Below are positions 6,977-7,262 of a stretch of DNA of 7,262 nucleotides, piece after piece. This DNA is from an uncultured Lentisphaeria bacterium (GTDB lineage Bacteria > Verrucomicrobiota > Lentisphaeria > Victivallales > Victivallaceae). The position numbers were made by a program, and so were the translations under genes. Position 1 is the stretch's first letter. Every line of letters starts with the position of its first letter. The DNA is taken from positions 1-7,262 of the forward strand of contig CAIJKT010000262.1 of assembly GCA_903821255.1 (NCBI GenBank). Reading direction: 5' to 3'. The notes under the pieces were generated by a model. The model searched no databases. It was not told the origin of the DNA and worked only from the letters and a program-made list of their open reading frames with translations.

Positions 6977-7017
6977 GATAAAATAAAACAGCCGGCGGGA
7001 TTGCTCCTGCCGGCTGT
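6977..7017 (-). terminator. Rho-independent terminator of the RRM protein gene
   Basis: On the minus strand ACAGCCGGC (7017-7009) pairs perfectly with GCCGGCTGT (6996-6988). One A/C mismatch follows, then GGA pairs with TCC around a GCAA loop, a GNRA-type tetraloop. The stem is followed by TTTATTTTATCC. The GC-rich stem, tight loop and T-rich tail make a good intrinsic terminator. It starts 25 nt after the stop of the RRM gene and isolates the operon promoter from read-through. Confidence 0.9.
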
Positions 7018-7042
7018 GAAAACGCTAAAGCGTTACTGGGAC

Positions 7043-7262
7043 TTAGTAGCTTCTGCGGCTACCGCCGCCACTGAAACCACCGCGATCGCCACCGCCGCGA
7101 TTACCGCCGCCAAATCCACCACCGCTGCTGCGGCGTTCGCCGCCTTCGGGTTTCGGACGGGCTTCGTTCACGAGGATGCTTCTGCCTTCGAGATCGGTGC
7201 CGTTGAGTGCAGATACTGCAGCCATGGCTTCTTCACGGTTGGGCATTTCGACAAAGCCGAAG
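7043..7262 (-). CDS. RRM RNA-binding protein with glycine/arginine-rich tail, C-terminal part
   Basis: The frame is open at the right edge and ends at TAA 7045-7043, so the 72 visible residues are the C-terminal part; the real start lies outside, and the internal Met at 7246 is not it. It opens with FGFVEM, the end of the RNP1 motif of an RNA recognition motif. Then come EEAMAAVSALNGTDLEGRSILVNEARPK, the second helix and last strand of the fold. The rest is a low-complexity tail of GGG, RGG and FGGG units ending SRRSY. Bacterial single-RRM proteins with such tails (as in cyanobacteria and PVC bacteria) bind RNA, and some are cold-induced; its target here is unknown. GC is high (one row of the tail counts to about 72%, partly from Gly/Arg codons). 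A strong terminator follows, so it is transcriptionally separate from the operon. Confidence 0.9.
   Translation of the reverse strand, partial: FGFVEMPNREEAMAAVSALNGTDLEGRSILVNEARPKPEGGERRSSGGGFGGGNRGGGDRGGFSGGGSRRSY

Noticed and set aside
6963..6984. Plus-strand TTGACA followed by TAAAAT-like sequence
   Set aside because: The spacing is about 10 nt rather than 16-18, and no plus-strand gene follows except into the RRM terminator.
7021..7034. Small hairpin AACGC-TAAA-GCGTT next to the RRM stop codon
   Set aside because: Five pairs, no T-run; the strong terminator just beyond explains transcript ending.
1..7262. CRISPR array, tRNA/rRNA, integron or transposon ends
   Set aside because: No regularly spaced repeats, tRNA-like folds, transposase or integrase coding sequence, or paired terminal repeats were seen on either strand.

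Overview
The window looks like a piece of a PVC-group chromosome, most likely Lentisphaerota (Victivallis-like). This is inferred from a combination of traits: a pseudopilin with the FTLIELL...[10 protein letters not shown]-terminus and a C-terminal H-X9-DG motif, a very large secreted GH123/DUF6067-like glycosidase with LamG and CBM9-like modules, and a glycine-rich RRM protein. No taxonomic marker gene is present, so Planctomycetota or Verrucomicrobiota remain possible.

Layout, left to right. Positions 1-349 (+) hold the last 115 codons of a GH130 mannoside phosphorylase/hydrolase, with a terminator-like hairpin over its stop codon. Positions 350-619 are AT-rich and mostly non-coding; a possible 27-codon minus-strand ORF with a good Shine-Dalgarno sits at 508-591. 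Positions 620-6806 hold three genes, all on the minus strand. In order of transcription they are a GntR-type regulator fused to a solute-binding-protein-like domain (5346-6806), a type II secretion/type IV pilin-like pseudopilin (4539-5285), and a 1295-residue secreted multidomain glycoside hydrolase (620-4507). The gaps of 60 and 31 nt, with no hairpin terminator between genes, suggest one operon. Positions 6807-6987 hold its promoter: TAGACA, 17 bp, TATAAT, with a 20-bp inverted repeat covering roughly +1 to +20. Positions 6988-7017 hold a strong terminator for the last gene, an RRM RNA-binding protein with an RGG-like tail (7043 to beyond the right edge, minus strand).

How the genes may work together (inference): the regulator senses an intracellular sugar or oligosaccharide with a domain borrowed from ABC-transporter binding proteins and controls its own operon. 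The operon makes a secreted polysaccharide-degrading enzyme and one dedicated pseudopilin, whose role (export, surface display or substrate capture) is unknown. The GH130 gene on the other strand points to mannoside use nearby but has no visible transcriptional link. The operon is clearly more AT-rich than the two flanking genes.
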